DNA of 64,000 bases from Yersinia artesiana (GTDB lineage Bacteria > Pseudomonadota > Gammaproteobacteria > Enterobacterales > Enterobacteriaceae): assembly GCF_902726545.1 (NCBI RefSeq), contig NZ_CACVAD010000020.1:1-64000 (forward strand), given 5' to 3'. The notes below the pieces were generated by a model. That model saw only the letters and a list, made by a program, of their open reading frames with translations, did no database searches and was not told the origin of the DNA. Below, one piece after another: positions 17,562-28,058 of this stretch. Both the position numbers and the translations under genes were made by a program. Within the stretch, counting starts at the first letter, position 1. Each line of letters opens with the position of its first letter.

Positions 17562-18431
17562 ATGAATACGCTGGAAAATATCCAAAATAATCTGGACCTC
17601 CTGAGCAAATCGGAACGGAAAGTTGCCGAGGTGATCCTCGCTTCCCCACAAACTGCCATCCACTCAAGTATCGCCACTCTCGCCAAATTGGCGAACGTCA
17701 GCGAGCCCACGGTAAACCGTTTTTGCCGTCGGTTAGACACCAAAGGTTTTCCTGATTTTAAACTTCATTTGGCACAAAGTCTGGCTAATGGCACACCTTA
17801 TGTGAACCGAAATGTTGAAGAGGATGATAGTGTAGCCGCTTACACGGGGAAAATATTCGAATCGACCATGGCCAGTTTGGATATGGTGAAGAATAATTTA
17901 GATATTGCAGCCATTAATCGAGCTGTCGATTTATTGACACAAGCGAAGAAGATTTCTTTCTTCGGCCTGGGCGCATCCGCTGCCGTGGCTCATGATGCCA
18001 TGAATAAATTTTTCCGCTTCAATATCCCGGTGATCTATTTCGATGATATTGTCATGCAACGCATGAGTTGCATGAATTCCAATGAGGGTGATGTCGTGGT
18101 ATTGATATCTCACACTGGGCGAACAAAAAGCCTGGTAGAGTTGGCGCATTTGGCTCGTGAAAACGATGCCACCGTGATTGCCATTACCTCGCGTGATACC
18201 CCGCTGGCTAATGAAGCAACACTACCGCTGTTGTTGGATGTGCCAGAAGATACTGATATGTACATGCCAATGGTGTCGCGCATAGCTCAATTAACGTTAA
18301 TTGATGTGTTAGCCACCGGATTCACGCTGCGTCGCGGTGCGAAATTCAGAGATAACCTAAAACGGGTCAAAGATGCATTGAAAGAATCCCGTTTCGATAA
18401 AAACTCACCGCGAGTCAATAGTGGTGAGTAA
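17562..18431 (+). CDS. hexR: transcriptional regulator HexR
   Basis: A 289-residue RpiR-family regulator with an N-terminal helix-turn-helix (about 1-77, motif SSIATLAKLANVSEPTVNRFCR) and a C-terminal SIS sugar-phosphate-binding domain (FFGLGASAAVAHD, VVLISHTGRTKSLVELA). HexR senses KDPG and represses zwf, eda and related genes. The E. coli protein has the same length and begins at the equivalent methionine, so I used the ATG at 17562 although its ribosome site is weak; the ATG at 17526 would add 12 residues. It diverges from zwf and precedes pykA. Confidence 0.93.
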   Translation: MNTLENIQNNLDLLSKSERKVAEVILASPQTAIHSSIATLAKLANVSEPTVNRFCRRLDTKGFPDFKLHLAQSLANGTPYVNRNVEEDDSVAAYTGKIFESTMASLDMVKNNLDIAAINRAVDLLTQAKKISFFGLGASAAVAHDAMNKFFRFNIPVIYFDDIVMQRMSCMNSNEGDVVVLISHTGRTKSLVELAHLARENDATVIAITSRDTPLANEATLPLLLDVPEDTDMYMPMVSRIAQLTLIDVLATGFTLRRGAKFRDNLKRVKDALKESRFDKNSPRVNSGE

Positions 18432-18650
18432 CATGCCAGAAGCCACACGCAGAATGCAAACTCACTTTGTTTTGTGCTAGCGCAGCTTCTGAAATGGTAA
18501 TCTGACATATTATTGGCACATAATTTTCACCATGGCTCCGGTAAATATTATCTGAGCCGATAAGTTAAGATAGTTTGAGTATATTTTACTATCGGATTTA
18601 TTATCCGCTGTTTTAACAACACCATGCTTCACCAGTCAACGGAGTAAGAG

Positions 18651-20093
18651 ATGTCCAGACGGCTTAGAAGGACCAAAATTGTTACTACACTGGGGCCGGC
18701 TACCGACCGCGACAATAATCTGGAAAAGGTTATTGCTGCTGGTGCTAACGTAGTCCGCCTGAATTTTTCCCATGGTAGCGCTGAAGATCATGAATTACGG
18801 GCCAATAAAGTCCGTGAAATCGCCGCCAAACTGGGCCGGCATGTAGCGATTCTTGGCGATCTACAAGGTCCTAAAATCCGTGTATCAACCTTTAAGGAAG
18901 GCAAAGTATTCCTTAATATTGGCGATAAATTCCTGCTAGACGCCAACATGGCCAAAGGTGAAGGCGACAGGGAAAAAGTGGGTATCGATTATAAAGGGTT
19001 ACCTGCTGATGTGGTTCCCGGTGATATCTTGTTGCTAGACGATGGCCGTGTGCAGTTGAAGGTGATTGAAGTTCAGGGCATGAAAGTCTTTACTGAAGTC
19101 ACCGTCGGCGGCCCGCTCTCTAATAACAAAGGGATTAACAAGTTAGGTGGCGGTCTATCGGCCGAAGCATTAACTGAAAAAGATAAAGCCGATATCATTA
19201 CAGCGGCCAAGATTGGCGTTGACTTCCTGGCCGTCTCCTTCCCTCGTACCGGCGAAGATTTGAACTATGCTCGTCGTCTGGCCCGTGATGCAGGGTGTAA
19301 TGCTAAGATCGTCGCTAAAGTAGAACGTGCAGAAGCCGTTGCTACCGATGAAGCGATGGATGATATCATTCTGGCCTCTGATGTGGTGATGGTAGCTCGT
19401 GGTGATTTGGGCGTTGAAATTGGTGACCCTGAGTTGGTGGGTATTCAGAAAAAACTGATCCGCCGCGCTCGCCAACTGAACCGTGCGGTGATCACTGCGA
19501 CTCAGATGATGGAGTCGATGATAACCAACCCAATGCCAACCCGTGCTGAAGTGATGGACGTGGCTAACGCAGTGTTGGATGGTACCGATGCGGTGATGTT
19601 GTCGGCGGAAACTGCCGCAGGTCAGTATCCGGCTGAAACCGTTGCTGCGATGGCAAAAGTTTGTCTGGGTGCAGAAAAAATCCCCAGTATTAATGTGTCA
19701 AAACATCGCCTGGATATGCAATTCGATAATGTCGAAGAAGCTATTGCGATGTCGACCATGTATGCGGCAAACCATCTGAAAGGTATCACTGCGATTATCG
19801 CCATGACCGAATCAGGGCGCACTGCATTGATGATGTCCCGTATCAGTTCAGGTTTACCGATTTTTGCCATGTCACGTCATGAACATACTTTGAACCTGAC
19901 TGCCATCTACCGTGGTGTCACGCCGGTGTTCTGCGATACTCACACTGACGGTGTTCTTGCGGCAACTGAAGCGGTTAACCGCTTGAGAGACAAAGGTTAC
20001 CTGCTTTCCGGCGATCTGGTTATTGTCACTCAGGGTGATGTCATGGGGACGATCGGCACGACCAATACCAGCCGTATTCTGCGTGTTGAGTAA
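18651..20093 (+). CDS. pykA: pyruvate kinase II (PykA)
   Basis: A 480-residue glycolytic enzyme transferring phosphate from phosphoenolpyruvate to ADP. It has the N-terminal [12 protein letters not shown], the active-site region [22 protein letters not shown], the signature [13 protein letters not shown] and [12 protein letters not shown]. Length equals E. coli PykA (480), the AMP-activated isozyme. A GGAG ribosome site precedes the ATG. A strong terminator follows at 20118-20149, and lpxM converges on it. Confidence 0.97.
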   Translation: MSRRLRRTKIVTTLGPATDRDNNLEKVIAAGANVVRLNFSHGSAEDHELRANKVREIAAKLGRHVAILGDLQGPKIRVSTFKEGKVFLNIGDKFLLDANMAKGEGDREKVGIDYKGLPADVVPGDILLLDDGRVQLKVIEVQGMKVFTEVTVGGPLSNNKGINKLGGGLSAEALTEKDKADIITAAKIGVDFLAVSFPRTGEDLNYARRLARDAGCNAKIVAKVERAEAVATDEAMDDIILASDVVMVARGDLGVEIGDPELVGIQKKLIRRARQLNRAVITATQMMESMITNPMPTRAEVMDVANAVLDGTDAVMLSAETAAGQYPAETVAAMAKVCLGAEKIPSINVSKHRLDMQFDNVEEAIAMSTMYAANHLKGITAIIAMTESGRTALMMSRISSGLPIFAMSRHEHTLNLTAIYRGVTPVFCDTHTDGVLAATEAVNRLRDKGYLLSGDLVIVTQGDVMGTIGTTNTSRILRVE

Positions 20094-20117
20094 TATGACT
20101 TGGTAGTAAAAGAAAAG

Positions 20118-20149
20118 CAAAAACCCGCTGACAGCCAGCGGGTTTTTTT
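20118..20149 (+). terminator. Rho-independent terminator of pykA
   Basis: Ten-bp arms AAACCCGCTG and CAGCGGGTTT around a 5-base loop, followed by a T-run on the plus strand and an A-rich run before it, so it may also serve lpxM from the other side. Confidence 0.9.
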
Positions 20150-20190
20150 ATGTTTACTCATTAATTCCAGCGCTGCAACTGCGCTAAGCG

Positions 20191-21153
20191 TTACAAGTCT
20201 TTGCGGACATAAGGTTCTATTTCACCTTCTTTGCGGGTTTTCAGCAATTTTAAAATCCAGGTGTATTGCTCTGGATTCGGCTTAACCAGCAGTTCAACTT
20301 CTTCATTCATACGGCGCGCAATATAAGCATCGTCTGCATCTGCCAAATCATCCATTGGTGGACGAATATAGATATCAAGGCGGTGTTCACGATAATTGTA
20401 GACAGGGAACATTGGAACGATCGCCGCACGGCAAACCTTCATCAACCGGCCTACTGCCGGTAGTGTGGCCTTATAAGTCGCGAAGAAATCAACAAACTCA
20501 CTTTGCTCAGGGCCGTAGTCCTCATCGGGCAAGTAATACCCCCAGAATCCCTGACGCACGGAGCCGATAAAAGGCTTAATACCACTCTCACGCGCATGGA
20601 TACGACCACCAAACCGCAAGCGCGCGCTGTTCCATAAATAATCGACGACCGGATTACGTTGATGATGGAACATACCCGCCACTGGCTTGCCTTGCTCAGC
20701 TAATAACATGGCTGGAATATCTATCGACCAGGCATGGGGCACCAACAAAATAACATTGCGCTCCTGTTGTTGCAGCCCGTCTAAAATATCCAGCCCATGC
20801 CAATGAACACGCGTCAGCACTTTCTTAGGATCGCGGAAACACAGTTCCGCCATCATCATTAAAGGTTGTGCTGCGGTCGCAAACATTTGATCAATAATAT
20901 GTTCGCGCTCTGCTTCCGGCAGCTCTGGCATACAATAAAGCAGGTTAATGCGGGCCCGGCGACGGGCACTTTTAGCCAATTTACCGGCAAGACGCCCCAC
21001 CCCGGCCAATAGCGGATCACGGAATTTCGGGGGGACATAAGCCATCGCGGCCATGGCCCCCGCACCTAACCACACTCCCCAAAAACGAGGATGTAGGAAG
21101 GATTTTTTGAATACCGGAATAAAACCAGCTGCGTCGTTTTTCTCTTTATGCAT
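20191..21153 (-). CDS. lpxM: lipid A acyltransferase LpxM (MsbB)
   Basis: A 320-residue inner-membrane late acyltransferase that adds the last secondary acyl chain to Kdo2-lipid A. The HX4D catalytic motif is in [14 protein letters not shown], the N-terminal membrane anchor lies around [18 protein letters not shown], and other family marks are [28 protein letters not shown] and [16 protein letters not shown]. It follows mepM in the opposite neighbour order expected for E. coli (lpxM-mepM-znuA). It is leftward, 83 bases downstream of mepM. Confidence 0.96.
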   Translation of the reverse strand: MHKEKNDAAGFIPVFKKSFLHPRFWGVWLGAGAMAAMAYVPPKFRDPLLAGVGRLAGKLAKSARRRARINLLYCMPELPEAEREHIIDQMFATAAQPLMMMAELCFRDPKKVLTRVHWHGLDILDGLQQQERNVILLVPHAWSIDIPAMLLAEQGKPVAGMFHHQRNPVVDYLWNSARLRFGGRIHARESGIKPFIGSVRQGFWGYYLPDEDYGPEQSEFVDFFATYKATLPAVGRLMKVCRAAIVPMFPVYNYREHRLDIYIRPPMDDLADADDAYIARRMNEEVELLVKPNPEQYTWILKLLKTRKEGEIEPYVRKDL

Positions 21154-21236
21154 GGGGAACTCTTGGAATTGGCGGTGAGCTAATAATATAACGCTGGGTA
21201 GAACCGCGCCGGTAGCCCATCGCTACCGGCGGGCGA

Positions 21237-22553
21237 TTAATCCAGTTGCAACTGCGGAATGACCTGTTTAGCAACAGCCAGATAGTCGCTGCGATCTTTA
21301 CCACTCAACCCTTCTGAACGCGGTAACTTGGCGGTCAATGGGTTCACAGCTTGCTGGTTCATCCAAAATTCATAATGCAGATGCGGGCCAGTGGAACGGC
21401 CGGTGTTACCTGACAATGCGATGCGATCACCACGTTTCACTTTTTGACCGGGTTTCACCAGTAGCTTCTTCAAATGCATATAACGGGTGGTGTACTGACG
21501 GCCATGACGGATAGCAACATAATTCCCCGCCGCCCCACTGCGTTTAGCAATAACCACTTCACCATCACCCACTGCCAGCACCGGTGTGCCAACTGGCATT
21601 GCAAAATCCACCCCTTTGTGTGGTGCGATACGCCCTGTTACCGGGTTGATTCGACGCGGATTGAAGTTAGATGAAACACGGAATTGTTTCATAGTGGGGA
21701 AACGCATAAAACCACGCGCCAGGCCAGAACCCTGGCGGTCATAGAATTTACCGTCTTCGGCACGGATAGCGTAATAATCCTTACCACCTGAGCGCATACG
21801 CACCCCGACCAATTGACTTTGCTCACTGCGACCATCAAGTATTTCACGAGACATCAACACCGAGAACTGATCACCTTTGCGCAGCTTGGCGAAATCTAAC
21901 TGCCATTGTAATGCTTTCGTCACCGCGCGAATCTCAGCAGCCGTCAAACCGGCCTTTCTGGCGCTGGTAACAAAACTACCATCAAGCCGACCAGTAAGAA
22001 CGGTATTGGTCCAGTCGCCTTTCTGTAACTCTTTTGTTTCTTTGAAATTATTGCCTACGCGGTCATAGGTACGGGTTTCTCGACGAGAAACTTCCCAGGT
22101 CAGGCGCTGCAAATCACCGGTATCATTGACGGTCCAGGAGATTTGTTGCCCGATCTTCAGATTACGCAAATCGCGGTTTTGGGTTGCCAGCAGAGAAACA
22201 TCGGAAATATCGATGCCATATTGAGTAAGAATGCTGCCAAGAGTATCCCCGGTTGAGACGACATACTCGTGGACACCAGTTTCACTGACATCTTTAGCAT
22301 CTAATTCATCTTGTGGGATTTCATCATCAGGGGTCGGCTGATCAATGGGTTCACTGGCTTCAGGCAATAAAATACGAGTTTGGCTGGTATCTAATACCAC
22401 GCTTTTGGCGATTGGCTCATGCTCCGGATGATAAACAAAAGGCCGCCAAACAGCGACGGCCAATGTCATTACAGTCAACGACCCCAGCATGATACGGTGG
22501 GGGCGTGGGAGATTGTTATACGCCAAGGTGATAGTTCGGACTATCTGCTGCAC
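21237..22553 (-). CDS. mepM: murein DD-endopeptidase MepM
   Basis: A 438-residue periplasmic endopeptidase that cuts D-Ala-mDAP cross-links so peptidoglycan can expand. It has one N-terminal membrane segment (about 20-42), a LysM domain (EYVVSTGDTLGSIL through NLKIGQQI), and a C-terminal M23 peptidase domain with zinc ligands in HKGVDFAMP and GPHLHYEF. The start codon is GTG at 22551-22553, giving MQQIVRTI as in E. coli. Only 20 bases separate it from znuA, suggesting cotranscription and possibly zinc-linked expression. Confidence 0.96.
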   Translation of the reverse strand: MQQIVRTITLAYNNLPRPHRIMLGSLTVMTLAVAVWRPFVYHPEHEPIAKSVVLDTSQTRILLPEASEPIDQPTPDDEIPQDELDAKDVSETGVHEYVVSTGDTLGSILTQYGIDISDVSLLATQNRDLRNLKIGQQISWTVNDTGDLQRLTWEVSRRETRTYDRVGNNFKETKELQKGDWTNTVLTGRLDGSFVTSARKAGLTAAEIRAVTKALQWQLDFAKLRKGDQFSVLMSREILDGRSEQSQLVGVRMRSGGKDYYAIRAEDGKFYDRQGSGLARGFMRFPTMKQFRVSSNFNPRRINPVTGRIAPHKGVDFAMPVGTPVLAVGDGEVVIAKRSGAAGNYVAIRHGRQYTTRYMHLKKLLVKPGQKVKRGDRIALSGNTGRSTGPHLHYEFWMNQQAVNPLTAKLPRSEGLSGKDRSDYLAVAKQVIPQLQLD

Positions 22554-22573
22554 TTATGAGTATCCTTTTAATC

Positions 22574-23530
22574 TTACTTCAGGCAGCTCACGTATTGGTT
22601 CGACAACTGAGACATAAAGTTCACATAGCTGTCCTTGCCTAATACTATGCCACTCCCCAAAGGATCTAAGGTGCCTGAACGCACGTCTGTTCCTTTGGCG
22701 ACAGCATTAATGACGGCCGGCCTGAATTGTGGCTCAGCAAAAACGCATACCGCTTTATGCTCAACCAACTGTGTTCGAATTTGATGTAAACGCTGCGCAC
22801 CAGGTTGAATTTCAGGATTGACTGTAAAATGCCCTAACGGGCTCAAGCCAAAGTGTTTTTCAAAGTAGCCATAAGCATCATGAAAAACGAAATATCCTTT
22901 CCCTTGGGCAGGCTTTAGCATAGTAGCAATATTTTTTTCATTTTGCGCTAGTTGATCCTCGAATCGGCGCAGGTTTGCATCTAATTTGTCCTTATTTTGT
23001 GGCATAAGTTCCAATAATCTGTCGTGAATAGCAATTGCAGATTGTTTGGCGATGGTTGGGGACAACCAAATATGCATATTATATTCGCCGTGGTGATGCT
23101 CATCATGCTGATTATCTTTAGCATGATCATGGTCATGCCCATCGCCTTCCCCTTCATGTTCATCATTTTCGTTACCTTTCATCAATAAAGGCATGACTGA
23201 AGGTAACTGCGCCAGTGCTATCTGCTTATTATCAGCAACTTGAGTTAAAGGTTTCGATAAAAACGCTTCCATTTCTGGCCCAACCCAAATAACCAGGTCA
23301 GCGCTGCGTAACCGCTGGACATCTGATGGGCGCAGGGCATAATCGTGCGGTGATGCACCATCGGGCAGTAATACCTCTGTCGGCAATACGCCATCAGCAA
23401 TGGCTGAGGCAATAAAACCCAGCGGTCGCACTGATGTAACGACCGCAGCAGAGGCAATATTAAATGGATTAGCCATTAATATGGCACTGGCCAACATTGC
23501 GCGCTTTAGCCATTTATTTTTGTGTAACAT
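22574..23530 (-). CDS. znuA: zinc ABC transporter substrate-binding protein ZnuA
   Basis: A 318-residue periplasmic high-affinity zinc-binding protein. It has a signal peptide ending near SAAVVTSV, metal-ligand histidines in [16 protein letters not shown] and FHDAYGYF, and a long His/Asp-rich loop (about residues 122-152, with HDHDH and DEHHHGE) that collects zinc. Two cysteines (AVCVF and VSCLK) match the disulfide in ZnuA. It diverges from znuCB across a Zur-like operator, so it should be derepressed under zinc starvation. Confidence 0.97.
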   Translation of the reverse strand: MLHKNKWLKRAMLASAILMANPFNIASAAVVTSVRPLGFIASAIADGVLPTEVLLPDGASPHDYALRPSDVQRLRSADLVIWVGPEMEAFLSKPLTQVADNKQIALAQLPSVMPLLMKGNENDEHEGEGDGHDHDHAKDNQHDEHHHGEYNMHIWLSPTIAKQSAIAIHDRLLELMPQNKDKLDANLRRFEDQLAQNEKNIATMLKPAQGKGYFVFHDAYGYFEKHFGLSPLGHFTVNPEIQPGAQRLHQIRTQLVEHKAVCVFAEPQFRPAVINAVAKGTDVRSGTLDPLGSGIVLGKDSYVNFMSQLSNQYVSCLK

Positions 23531-23558
23531 AATACGAATTCTCGACGTTTTGATGGGT

Positions 23559-23581
23559 TAAGCGTAATATTATAACATTCA
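23559..23581. promoter_or_regulatory. Zur operator between znuA and znuC
   Basis: The core GTAATATTATAACATT (23564-23579) agrees with the Zur consensus GAAATGTTATANTATAACATTTC at all but one position of the core, with the outer arms weaker. It lies midway in the 75-base divergent znuA-znuC gap, where E. coli has its Zur site. Confidence 0.75.
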
Positions 23582-23605
23582 ATCGGTTCTGCAAACGTAA
23601 TCATA

Positions 23606-24364
23606 ATGTCCACACTGGTAACTCTAAATAAGATATCCGTCACTTTTGGTAGTCGGCGGGTGCTCAATGATATTTCCCTTTCGCTGCGTCCGGGAAGAAT
23701 TCTTACTCTGCTTGGGCCAAATGGCGCGGGCAAATCAACCTTGGTGCGCGTGGTGTTAGGGCTGATTGCGCCCACCAGCGGCTCGATTATTCGTGATCCG
23801 GGTTTGCGCATCGGCTATGTGCCGCAAAAGCTCCATCTGGATACCACGTTGCCACTGACAGTGAGCCGTTTTATGCGGCTAAAACCCGGCGTCAAAAAAG
23901 CAGATATCTTGCCAGCACTTAAGCGGGTGCATGCTGCTCATCTATTAGATCAGCCGATGCAAAAACTCTCCGGTGGTGAGAACCAGCGGGTGCTATTAGC
24001 TCGCGCATTACTGAATCGCCCACAGTTGCTGGTGTTAGATGAACCAACGCAAGGTGTTGATGTTAATGGACAACTCGCGTTGTATGACTTGATTGAACAA
24101 TTACGTCGAGAGCTCGGTTGTGCCGTCCTGATGGTGTCCCATGACCTACATTTAGTGATGGCTAAAACCGATGAAGTATTATGTCTCAACCAGCATATTT
24201 GCTGCTCCGGCGCGCCAGAGGTAGTCTCAACGCATCCTGAGTTTATCGCCATGTTTGGTCAGCGTGGCGCTGAGCAGTTAGCGGTTTATCGTCATCACCA
24301 TAATCATCGTCATGATTTGCACGGAAAGATTATTTTGAAAAACAGTGGGAGCCGTGGCGCATGA
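23606..24364 (+). CDS. znuC: zinc ABC transporter ATP-binding protein ZnuC
   Basis: A 252-residue ATPase powering zinc import. Walker A is GPNGAGKST (about residues 38-46), the signature is [16 protein letters not shown], Walker B is [12 protein letters not shown] and the switch histidine is in MVSHDLHLV. The tail has a histidine-rich stretch ([12 protein letters not shown]) that may sense zinc. It overlaps znuB by four bases (ATGA), indicating coupled translation. Confidence 0.97.
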   Translation: MSTLVTLNKISVTFGSRRVLNDISLSLRPGRILTLLGPNGAGKSTLVRVVLGLIAPTSGSIIRDPGLRIGYVPQKLHLDTTLPLTVSRFMRLKPGVKKADILPALKRVHAAHLLDQPMQKLSGGENQRVLLARALLNRPQLLVLDEPTQGVDVNGQLALYDLIEQLRRELGCAVLMVSHDLHLVMAKTDEVLCLNQHICCSGAPEVVSTHPEFIAMFGQRGAEQLAVYRHHHNHRHDLHGKIILKNSGSRGA

Positions 24365-25146
24365 TTGAATTATTGTTACCCGGCTGGCTAGCCGGTGTGT
24401 TGTTGGCAACCGCGGCTGGCCCTCTGGGGTCATTTGTAGTCTGGCGGCGGATGTCCTATTTTGGCGATACCTTAGCGCATGCATCATTACTCGGTGTTGC
24501 ATTCGGTTTACTGCTCAATGTAAATCCATTTTATGCAGTCATCGTGATGACCATGTTGCTGGCCCTGATTCTGGTGTGGTTGGAACGCCGTCCACAACTG
24601 GCCGTCGATACATTACTCGGGATTATGGCTCACAGCGCATTATCTTTGGGCTTAGTGGTGGTTAGCCTGATGCATAATGTGCGGGTCGACTTAATGGCTT
24701 ATCTGTTTGGCGACCTGCTTTCAGTTACATTAAGTGATATCTGGTTGATAGCCGCAGGAGTGGTGGTGGTGCTCGGGATATTGTGCTGGCAATGGCGGGC
24801 GTTGCTATCAATGACTATCAGCCCGGAACTGGCTCATGTGGACGGTGTTAATTTAGAACGCGTCCGGATGCTGCTGATGCTGGTGACCGCACTGACTATT
24901 GGCTTGTCGATGAAGTTTGTTGGCGCACTGATTATTACATCCTTGCTGATCATTCCTGCCGCCGCCGCGCGCCGTTTTGCCCGCACGCCAGAACAGATGG
25001 CCGGTATTGCCATTGGTATTGGTATTGTTGCCGTGACCGGTGGCTTAACCTTCTCTGCTTTTTATGATACCCCGGCTGGCCCGTCAGTCGTGTTGTGTGC
25101 CGCAGTGATGTTTATCTTAAGCCTGTCGCAAAAAGCGCGCGGGTAA
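24361..25146 (+). CDS. znuB: zinc ABC transporter permease ZnuB
   Basis: A 261-residue inner-membrane channel subunit with eight or nine hydrophobic helices, of the ABC-3 metal permease family. Recognised by [39 protein letters not shown] and [18 protein letters not shown]. It starts in the last bases of znuC. A hairpin resembling a terminator follows at 25157-25181. Confidence 0.96.
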   Translation: MIELLLPGWLAGVLLATAAGPLGSFVVWRRMSYFGDTLAHASLLGVAFGLLLNVNPFYAVIVMTMLLALILVWLERRPQLAVDTLLGIMAHSALSLGLVVVSLMHNVRVDLMAYLFGDLLSVTLSDIWLIAAGVVVVLGILCWQWRALLSMTISPELAHVDGVNLERVRMLLMLVTALTIGLSMKFVGALIITSLLIIPAAAARRFARTPEQMAGIAIGIGIVAVTGGLTFSAFYDTPAGPSVVLCAAVMFILSLSQKARG

Positions 25147-25156
25147 TAATTGTTAA

Positions 25157-25181
25157 GTGGGGTTTTATTGATAAACCCCAT
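25157..25181 (+). terminator. hairpin after znuB, copy 1
   Basis: GTGGGGTTT and AAACCCCAT arms form a terminator-like hairpin 10 bases after znuB. A near-identical copy lies at 25347-25372 on the other side of a palindromic element. Confidence 0.65.
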
Positions 25182-25346
25182 GAGGTTAATGAAAAAGTGC
25201 TCGTAACGGTGAAAACAGGCAGATCGTAAAGACGCCGTAAACCCTTCCCTGGGGGTTCGAACCGCGCCATCCCTGGCGCGGACGCTTTACTCTTCTACCT
25301 GCCTTCACCTTGCAAGATCGAGTTATCAATGTTTGTCAGCAGTCTG
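25182..25346. repeat. 165-bp palindromic element, YPAL-like
   Basis: The element has long imperfect arms: GTGAAAACAGGCAGA...GTAAAGACGCC from about 25213, answered near 25285-25310 by the complement of GTGAAGGCAGGTAGA...GTAAAGCGTCC. Inside are two smaller hairpins, one with AACCC and GGGTT-type arms and one CCGCGCCA-TCCC-TGGCGCGG (25261-25280). Length and form resemble the YPAL palindromes of Yersinia, but I could not compare sequences. It carries no gene. Confidence 0.7.
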
Positions 25347-25372
25347 GTGGGGTTTATATTAATAAACCCCAT
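25347..25372. repeat. hairpin after znuB, copy 2
   Basis: This 26-base hairpin matches copy 1 at about 24 positions and, like it, could work as a terminator. The two copies flank the palindromic element. Confidence 0.65.
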
Positions 25373-25670
25373 TCTTAACTCTTTCTCCTATTTGCCCATC
25401 ACTTTCCATAACCATCAATTCTGTTTTTTATATTTTAATTAGTGAACCACAAATACAAGAAATAGGCAGTGTAATACCCTGCTTAGCATTCAAAACAATG
25501 AGCAATATATTGATTATGCAGATTCCTAATTTGGTGCTTTTGCTGCGTTGGTTATGGCACTACTTATCCCATGGCTTAACCGAATGATTAATACATCAAC
25601 CACGAGAAAACCTTCGCCTGAGAATAGCGCGATCAGGACTGGCATCAGCGCAGCCCTGCATCAAAGAGGT
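25373..25670. other. znuB-ruvB convergent gap, right part
   Basis: About 300 bases without a convincing gene. A 71-codon rightward frame from 25548 runs into the end of ruvB on the other strand and has no ribosome site, so I do not call it. Confidence 0.5.
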
Positions 25671-26675
25671 TTACTCTTCGCGGGTGATACCAAAATGTTT
25701 ATAAGCATGATTGGTAGCAATCCGCCCGCGCGGAGTACGCTGAATAAAACCTTGTTGGATTAAGTACGGCTCCAGAACATCTTCAATGGTTTCCCGCTCT
25801 TCACCAATTGCCGCGGCGAGGTTATCTAACCCCACCGGGCCACCCATAAACTTATCGATGACCGCCAGCAAAAGTTTTCGGTCCATAAAATCGAATCCTT
25901 CAGCATCAACATTCAGCATATCCAGCGCTTTCATCGCCACATCGCCATTGATAGCTCCATCGGCCCTCACCTCAGCGAAGTCACGCACCCGGCGTAACAA
26001 ACGGTTGGTGATACGCGGTGTTCCTCTGGAGCGGCGTGCCAACTGGTGCGCGCCTTCTGGGGTCAATTCAAGCCCCAGACACTTGGCGCTGCGTGAAACA
26101 ATATGTTCTAAATCAGCAACTTGATAGAACTCAAGCCGCTGTACAATACCAAAGCGGTCACGCAATGGAGAAGTCAGTGAACCGGCTCGCGTAGTCGCAC
26201 CAATTAAGGTAAAAGGCGGTAGGTCGAGTTTGATGGAACGCGCAGCCGGGCCTTCGCCAATCATGATATCCAGTTGATAATCTTCCATTGCCGGGTAGAG
26301 AATTTCCTCTACCACTGGAGATAATCGGTGAATCTCATCAATAAACAACACATCATGTGGCTCAAGGTTAGTCAACATAGCGGCTAAATCACCCGCTTTT
26401 TCCAACACCGGGCCGGAAGTGGTGCGCAAATTAACCCCCATTTCATTAGCCACAATATTGGCCAATGTCGTTTTACCCAGACCTGGAGGGCCAAATATCA
26501 GCACATGATCCAACGCATCACCGCGCTGTTTTGCCGCCTGAATGAAGATTTCCATTTGCTCACGGACATGGGGTTGCCCGACATATTCAGCCAATAGTTT
26601 CGGGCGAATAGCCCTGTCAATACTCTCTTCATCACTGATAACACCCGCAGAGATCAGGCGGTCTGCTTCAATCAT
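25671..26675 (-). CDS. ruvB: Holliday junction branch migration ATPase RuvB
   Basis: A 334-residue AAA+ motor that, as hexameric rings bound by RuvA, drives branch migration of Holliday junctions. Walker A is GPPGLGKTT (about residues 62-70), Walker B is [10 protein letters not shown], sensor 1 is [11 protein letters not shown] and the arginine finger is in [12 protein letters not shown]. The winged-helix C-terminus ends with [16 protein letters not shown]. It starts 13 bases after ruvA, with which it forms an SOS operon. Confidence 0.98.
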   Translation of the reverse strand: MIEADRLISAGVISDEESIDRAIRPKLLAEYVGQPHVREQMEIFIQAAKQRGDALDHVLIFGPPGLGKTTLANIVANEMGVNLRTTSGPVLEKAGDLAAMLTNLEPHDVLFIDEIHRLSPVVEEILYPAMEDYQLDIMIGEGPAARSIKLDLPPFTLIGATTRAGSLTSPLRDRFGIVQRLEFYQVADLEHIVSRSAKCLGLELTPEGAHQLARRSRGTPRITNRLLRRVRDFAEVRADGAINGDVAMKALDMLNVDAEGFDFMDRKLLLAVIDKFMGGPVGLDNLAAAIGEERETIEDVLEPYLIQQGFIQRTPRGRIATNHAYKHFGITREE

Positions 26676-26688
26676 TATCTACCTCTAC

Positions 26689-27306
26689 CTATAACGCAGC
26701 ACGCAAAGCATCACGGATCAGGGTTTCACAATCGGCACCCGGTTTAGCTATTTTACTCACCAAACGGCTGGCTTCTTGCGGTTTATAGCCCAAAGCCACC
26801 AGCGCAGAAGCGGCTTCCGCTTCGATATCGGCATCTGAAATTTGTGACGAATTGCTGGCAGGCAATTGAATATCACCGGTATTGTTGAACAAGTCACCAT
26901 TGAGGCCTTTAAAGCGGTCTTTCATTTCAACCACTAACCGCTCAGCGGTCTTCTTGCCGACCCCCGGTAATTTCACCAGAGTGGTGATATCTTCGCGTTC
27001 AACCGCAGCCACAAACTGCTGCGCTGACATGCCGGAAAGAATGGCCAGTGCCAGTTTTGGCCCCACACCATTCACTTTTATCAATTCACGAAACAGTGCT
27101 CGTTCCTGCTTATCATTAAAACCGTATAGCAGTTGAGCATCTTCGCGCACCACAAACTGAGTAAAGATAATGGCTTCCTGCCCCACGTCTGGCAGCTCAT
27201 AAAAACAGGTCATAGGCAGTTGGACTTCATAACCAACACCGTTTGTTTCCAGCAGCACCAGGGGTGGCTGTTTTTCCAGAATGATACCTCTGAGGCGCCC
27301 TATCAC
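26689..27306 (-). CDS. ruvA: Holliday junction DNA-binding protein RuvA
   Basis: A 205-residue protein; tetramers hold the four-way junction in a square-planar form and load RuvB. The N-terminal OB fold begins [15 protein letters not shown], two helix-hairpin-helix motifs are [12 protein letters not shown] and [12 protein letters not shown], and the RuvB-binding domain III is at the end ([19 protein letters not shown]). The family start requires a GTG codon at 27304-27306, behind GAGGAGAG; an ATG at 27333 would add an unconserved MWVNEERVN leader. A LexA box lies 67 bases upstream. Confidence 0.96.
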   Translation of the reverse strand: MIGRLRGIILEKQPPLVLLETNGVGYEVQLPMTCFYELPDVGQEAIIFTQFVVREDAQLLYGFNDKQERALFRELIKVNGVGPKLALAILSGMSAQQFVAAVEREDITTLVKLPGVGKKTAERLVVEMKDRFKGLNGDLFNNTGDIQLPASNSSQISDADIEAEAASALVALGYKPQEASRLVSKIAKPGADCETLIRDALRAAL

Positions 27307-27373
27307 GTTGACTCTCTCCTCGTTTACCCACATTCGGGTATAAACATAATGGCTGTTTATAGCATAAAAAAGG

Positions 27374-27389
27374 CTGGATGGATATCCAG
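27374..27389. promoter_or_regulatory. LexA (SOS) box upstream of ruvAB, also a ruvC hairpin
   Basis: On the minus strand CTGGATATCCATCCAG differs at one base from the E. coli ruvA LexA box CTGGATATCTATCCAG as I recall it. The flanks extend the palindrome to AGGCTGGAT / ATCCAGCCT, and on the minus strand it is followed by TTTTTTA, so the same hairpin can also terminate ruvC transcription, which arrives from the right. Confidence 0.8.
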
Positions 27390-27428
27390 CCTACAATAAC
27401 AGTTAACCTGCTCGCATTAAAATACCCG

Positions 27429-27950
27429 TCAGCGAAGCCTCCCGCGCGCCAGCATCATTTGGTCATTGCCCAAACGCAGGGTATTTTGACTAAGATGGCA
27501 ATGGGTTATGGCGATGGCAAGCGCATCTGCGGCATCAGCCTGAGGGTTCGCAGGAAGCTTCAACAGTGAGCGCACCATGTGCTGAACCTGGCTTTTTTCC
27601 GCCGCACCCGTGCCTACCACGGTCTGTTTAACCTGGCGAGCAGCATATTCGGAAACTGGCAAATTCAGGTTCACCGCCGCAACAATCGCCGCTCCTCGCG
27701 CCTGCCCCAGCTTTAAGGCCGAATCCGGGTTTTTCGCCATAAACACTTGTTCGATTGCAAAAAAATCGGGTTGGAACTGAGTGATAATTTCAGTGACACC
27801 TGCATAAATCAACTTCAGGCGAGTAGGCATATCATCAACGACAGTGCGGATGCAGCCACTGCCCAGATAGGTGAGCTGACGACCTTGTTGGCGAATTACG
27901 CCATAACCGGTGACACGAGAACCGGGGTCGATGCCTAATACGATCGCCAT
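27429..27950 (-). CDS. ruvC: crossover junction endodeoxyribonuclease RuvC
   Basis: A 173-residue dimeric resolvase that nicks Holliday junctions symmetrically. Metal ligands are Asp7 in [12 protein letters not shown], a glutamate in FFAIEQVFM and the C-terminal aspartates in [12 protein letters not shown]. Length matches E. coli RuvC (173). It lies downstream of yebC and upstream of ruvAB on the same strand, but the ruvA LexA box separates the two units, in keeping with RuvC not being SOS-regulated. Confidence 0.97.
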   Translation of the reverse strand: MAIVLGIDPGSRVTGYGVIRQQGRQLTYLGSGCIRTVVDDMPTRLKLIYAGVTEIITQFQPDFFAIEQVFMAKNPDSALKLGQARGAAIVAAVNLNLPVSEYAARQVKQTVVGTGAAEKSQVQHMVRSLLKLPANPQADAADALAIAITHCHLSQNTLRLGNDQMMLARGRLR

Positions 27951-28058
27951 ACCAGTTTATTCACCTTGTTCAGTGCTTCTAATGTCATGCACCGGCCACA
28001 AAATGTGGCCAGTATTTAGGGTATTAAAATAGAGCTAACTAGCAAAATAAACACTGAG

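Noticed and set aside
17452-17743. leftward frames opposite the hexR start
   Set aside because: They are shadows of hexR and its leader; no independent signals.
25548-25763. 71-codon rightward frame
   Set aside because: It runs into the ruvB coding region on the other strand, has no ribosome site and no recognisable motif.
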